Positions 61,351-64,000 of a stretch of 64,000 nt of DNA are shown piece after piece (within the stretch, counting starts at the first letter, position 1; each line of letters begins with the position of its first letter). The position numbers and the translations under genes were made by a program. The stretch is taken from NCBI RefSeq assembly GCF_024362695.1, contig NW_026063257.1, positions 62,001-126,000 of the forward strand, in the 5' to 3' direction. Source of the DNA: Pectinophora gossypiella. Lineage: Eukaryota; Arthropoda; Insecta; Lepidoptera; Gelechiidae. The notes under the pieces are model-generated. The model had not been told where the DNA came from. It was given only the letters and a program-made list of their open reading frames with translations, and ran no database searches.

Positions 61351-62689
61351 CGTCGATCACATTTACAAAACACGAACGCAGCACGAAGGGAGTAAAAACA
61401 CGTCTGTCTTCGCGCGCGCCAGACGTCGTCGACTTTGGCATCACAATATATCTTTGAAAACTTAATATACAGGGTGTTAGTGACATCGTAACGAAAAAAA
61501 AAATGGAACGCCTATTTTATTGTACTAAAAACGATGGTGGGTGTTTTTCTTGTCGCAAATGTTTAATTAAGATTTTCAATTTTTACTGTGCCGCAATGTA
61601 AGTCGAACAACGCACCACACAGACGCTAAACTTACGCGCGGCCACGTTACGCGTGCGTGATACGATGTTGATATCTAGGTAGGAGTTTTCATTCTCTTGT
61701 ATTTAGATGCTTAGTGGTTCAACGTTTAAAAATGTTGTTTGTTGAAGTAGAACACCTACTGCCACGATTTTTCACGCACGGTACCTACCTACCAGTTATT
61801 AAAACGTTCCTAACTTATTAACAATAAAAACCCTACTCTTGCCTTACCTTAATTGTTATTCCTTCGGATGAAGTACCTAGGTAGGTACCCTAGAACATGT
61901 CACGTCACGTAGGTATGCAACATCGCGTTTCTTCCGCGGTAGGTAGGTATCACACGCACTCACAAACACAACACCTTGCTCTTTAATAAACATCAACAAT
62001 CTTCCATACTTTTGCGCAGTAAATGGTCTATGATCTATCATCATAGTCGACACTACTCATTTACAGAATGAAACAAACACTCACAAACACGAAAAAAATA
62101 TCCTCGAAAAACATCACGCGATTCGGGTCAAGCTTAGTATTCGACTGAGCGGAAGCGCGCGGCGGCGTTAGCGCAAAGCATCAAAGGCGCCGACGACGCA
62201 CCGGCCGCGGCCGAGTCGAGCCGACGACTAGAGAGAGAGAGAGAAGTATGTTTATGGTGCAAGTGACAGAGAAAGAAATAGTATCTGTTCGTATGCCTAC
62301 TTTATTGGCGAGCGTTGCCCTTGACCCGTGCGCCGGCTATTCACCTGCGCATAGCTGAAGTTGTAGATACGTTATTATTATTATTGATGACATTGATAAA
62401 ATTTTATAATTAGTAATTTTTATTTGTTTATTTTAAATGTGCGTTCTATGCAGCTTAAAACACAATATGGGACTGAAAAAAATCTAATTTTTTTATGAAT
62501 TTGGCGACAGGAAACTTCACTTGATACCTATCAACTCAAAGAAATACCTAGTATCTGTTCGTAATGCCTACTTTAGTCTCCGTGATCCGTGAGGCTATTC
62601 ACGTCCGAGTATCCATCAAGACAGATCAAACAAGCCCTAACTCGGAGGTCTTGCGTCCCAGGATCCTTTAATTATGTCTTAGAACCTTC

Positions 62690-62885
62690 TTGGCCTATGT
62701 GGTCCAGTGGTTGAGCGATGGGATGCGGAGGGTCCGGGTTCGTATTCCGGTGGGGACATATCACAAAAATCTGTTTATAAGGCCTTTGGTTGGGACGTTA
62801 CAGGCTGATCACCTGATTGTCCGAAAGTAAAATGATCCGTGCTTCGGAAGGTACGTTAAGTCGTTGCTCCCGTCTACTAGGTACT
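62690..62885 (+). mobile_element. tRNA-derived SINE inside TIR transposon copy 2
   Basis: A-box-like TGGTCCAGTGG at 62700-62710 and B-box-like GGGTTCGTATTCC at 62736-62748, then the same tail as in copy 1. It occupies the equivalent position, so it was inherited with the transposon. Confidence 0.7.
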
Positions 62886-63764
62886 TATGTAAGCACGTAG
62901 CCGTTACATGAATATTGTACACAGAACAGGATAGGTTTAATTAGTTCTTTACTGATGATTTAACAATGAGATTTAAAACCACGAATAACTTAGTACTTAG
63001 TACCTCGGTACCAACATGTAACAAGAAAAATAAGATCACTCCTCTCGGACAATTTTTTCTTTGAACATGCCGACATTGCCTACGCGGCGGAGTTGCCGAA
63101 CTATCGATAGGTAGATTATCAATTGTTGAACTTGAAAATTGTCTAAACTATCGAAAGTAGTGATAGTACATTTAGATCGATACTAGCGATAGTACCGATA
63201 GGTCTTGCTTTGTAACAATAATGGGTATTGATCTAAAAGATCTATCGATAGGTACCTACTATTGATTTTTTTTTTTAACTAGGTATCGATAGAATATCGA
63301 TAGGCAACACTCTGGCGGAGTGTCCGCCCAATTCTAGACGCGATCTCGCTCGATTTTTGTGTAGCGAGGTTTTGCGTAGGTACTTACATACTAAGTTGGT
63401 GGATGGTTGACATAGTAGGTAACTAATTACCTAATCTTTGGTGGTTGTGTTAGTTGGTTGTTAGTTATTCTAATGACAACAAAGAATACAATTATTTACT
63501 GTTTCAACTGTTTTAGGTAGATAATGGCCCCGATTCCTATGAGTAAATGAATGAATAACCCGGTCGAATCAAAAAGGTATCTCGCTGGTATGCAAACCGT
63601 TTCACGTGTGCTGTCAACTTAATTCTGTCGGTTGTTTTAGATTTCTGCTTAAAATTGACGTGTATTCCATAAATTTTATGCCTGTTAAGAATAAGAATAA
63701 AATAAATTTATAATTTACGATAGACAGAGAAAGAAATAGGATCGGTTCGTAGTGCCTACTTTGT

Positions 63765-63875
63765 AGGCCGCGCCGCCGCCGCCGGCGTGCGGCGCGGGGC
63801 GCGCGGAGCGGGGCGTGCGGAGCGGGGCGTGCGGAGCGGGGCGTGCGGAGCGGGGCGCGCGGCGCGGTGCGTGTG
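63765..63875. repeat. GC-rich variable repeat in TIR transposon copy 2
   Basis: About four tandem GTGCGGAGCGGGGC units, expanded relative to copy 1 (57840-57950). The local frame (63909-63715, minus) is Arg/Ala/Pro-rich only because of the repeat. Confidence 0.65.
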
Positions 63876-64000
63876 GCCGTTGACCCGTTCGAGCAGCTGT
63901 TGTCTCCATTACATCGAAAATTTTCGATAATTTGTCATTATTGTTTTTTTTATTGAAATTTGGGTTCTATGCAGCTAAAAGCACAATATGGAATTGAAAA

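Larger units (their letters stand above)
54412..61467 (-). mobile_element. LINE C, interrupted by a 2.65 kb TIR transposon
   Basis: Minus-strand non-LTR element. Its 3' end is a TTTGAA repeat tail (54412-54440). RT pieces are 54573-55433 and 55426-56346, endonuclease 56346-57386, and ORF1 C-terminus 57383-57612. Then a foreign transposon (57615-60266), then the ORF1 N-terminus (60269-61350) and a short 5' region up to the second transposon copy at 61470. A second fragment of the same family lies at 18150-19165. Confidence 0.85.
61470..64000. mobile_element. 2.65 kb TIR transposon, copy 2 (inverted, runs off the window)
   Basis: It begins CAGGGTGTTAGTGAC after TA and follows copy 1 in reverse complement to the end of the window, missing about the last 120 bases. 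Substitutions and small indels throughout indicate an independent insertion rather than a recent inverted duplication. With copy 1 it forms a 2.5 kb inverted repeat around a 1.2 kb spacer. Confidence 0.85.

Noticed and set aside
57615..64000. One giant foldback transposon with 2.5 kb arms
   Set aside because: Each arm has its own pair of TIR ends or start, the TA duplication closes at 60267, and the spacer is LINE C sequence, so two separate insertions explain it better.

Overview
The window looks like a transposon-dense stretch of an insect nuclear genome, most probably a moth or butterfly. This is an inference from three things: abundant TAGGTA/TACCTA microsatellites, the mix of CR1-like, Jockey-like, BEL/Pao and Ty3/gypsy elements, and AT-rich spacers with GT-AG introns. 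No rRNA, CRISPR, operon or bacterial signal is visible. The only host-type gene I can support is a THAP-domain gene on the minus strand. Exon 1 (10349-10463) and exon 2 (2734-2916) together carry the complete THAP zinc signature, and they are separated by a 7.4 kb intron filled by a CR1-like LINE.

Layout, left to right. 1-4400: small inverted-repeat elements, a perfect 105 bp tandem duplication, a composite MITE, THAP exon 2 and a LINE 3' fragment. 4401-~10190: a nearly complete CR1-like LINE (minus). 10349-10463: THAP exon 1. 10560-13700: a 3.1 kb foldback element. 14090-16330: a decayed Ty3/gypsy pol (minus). 17319-17948: the composite MITE again, inverted. 18150-19165: a LINE reverse transcriptase fragment. 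19246-21067: decayed gag-like and BEL/Pao pol pieces.

21087-49875 is a set of nested elements. Gypsy-B (LTR, leader, a small membrane ORF, gag, protease, start of RT) is split by Gypsy-A (23673-49270, target duplication ATAC). Gypsy-A is split at its RT YLDD codons by a young BEL/Pao element with an envelope-like domain (30322-38943, identical 275 bp LTRs, target duplication CCTAT). Both Gypsy-A LTRs are also interrupted, at exactly the same 9 bp CTTTGCATT site, by two tandem Jockey-like LINE copies each: L1 and L2 in the left LTR, A and B in the right LTR. Gypsy-B itself is cut off by a second CR1-like LINE (49876-54411), which abuts a minus-strand LINE (54412-~61467). The ORF1 of that LINE is split by a 2652 bp TIR transposon inserted at TA. 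A second, inverted copy of the same transposon starts at 61470 and runs off the window.

The most unusual signal is the repeated insertion of Jockey-like LINEs at one short site in an LTR. The full-length family member may also start with an HDV-like self-cleaving fold, and two copies belong to an ORF1-only non-autonomous sub-family.
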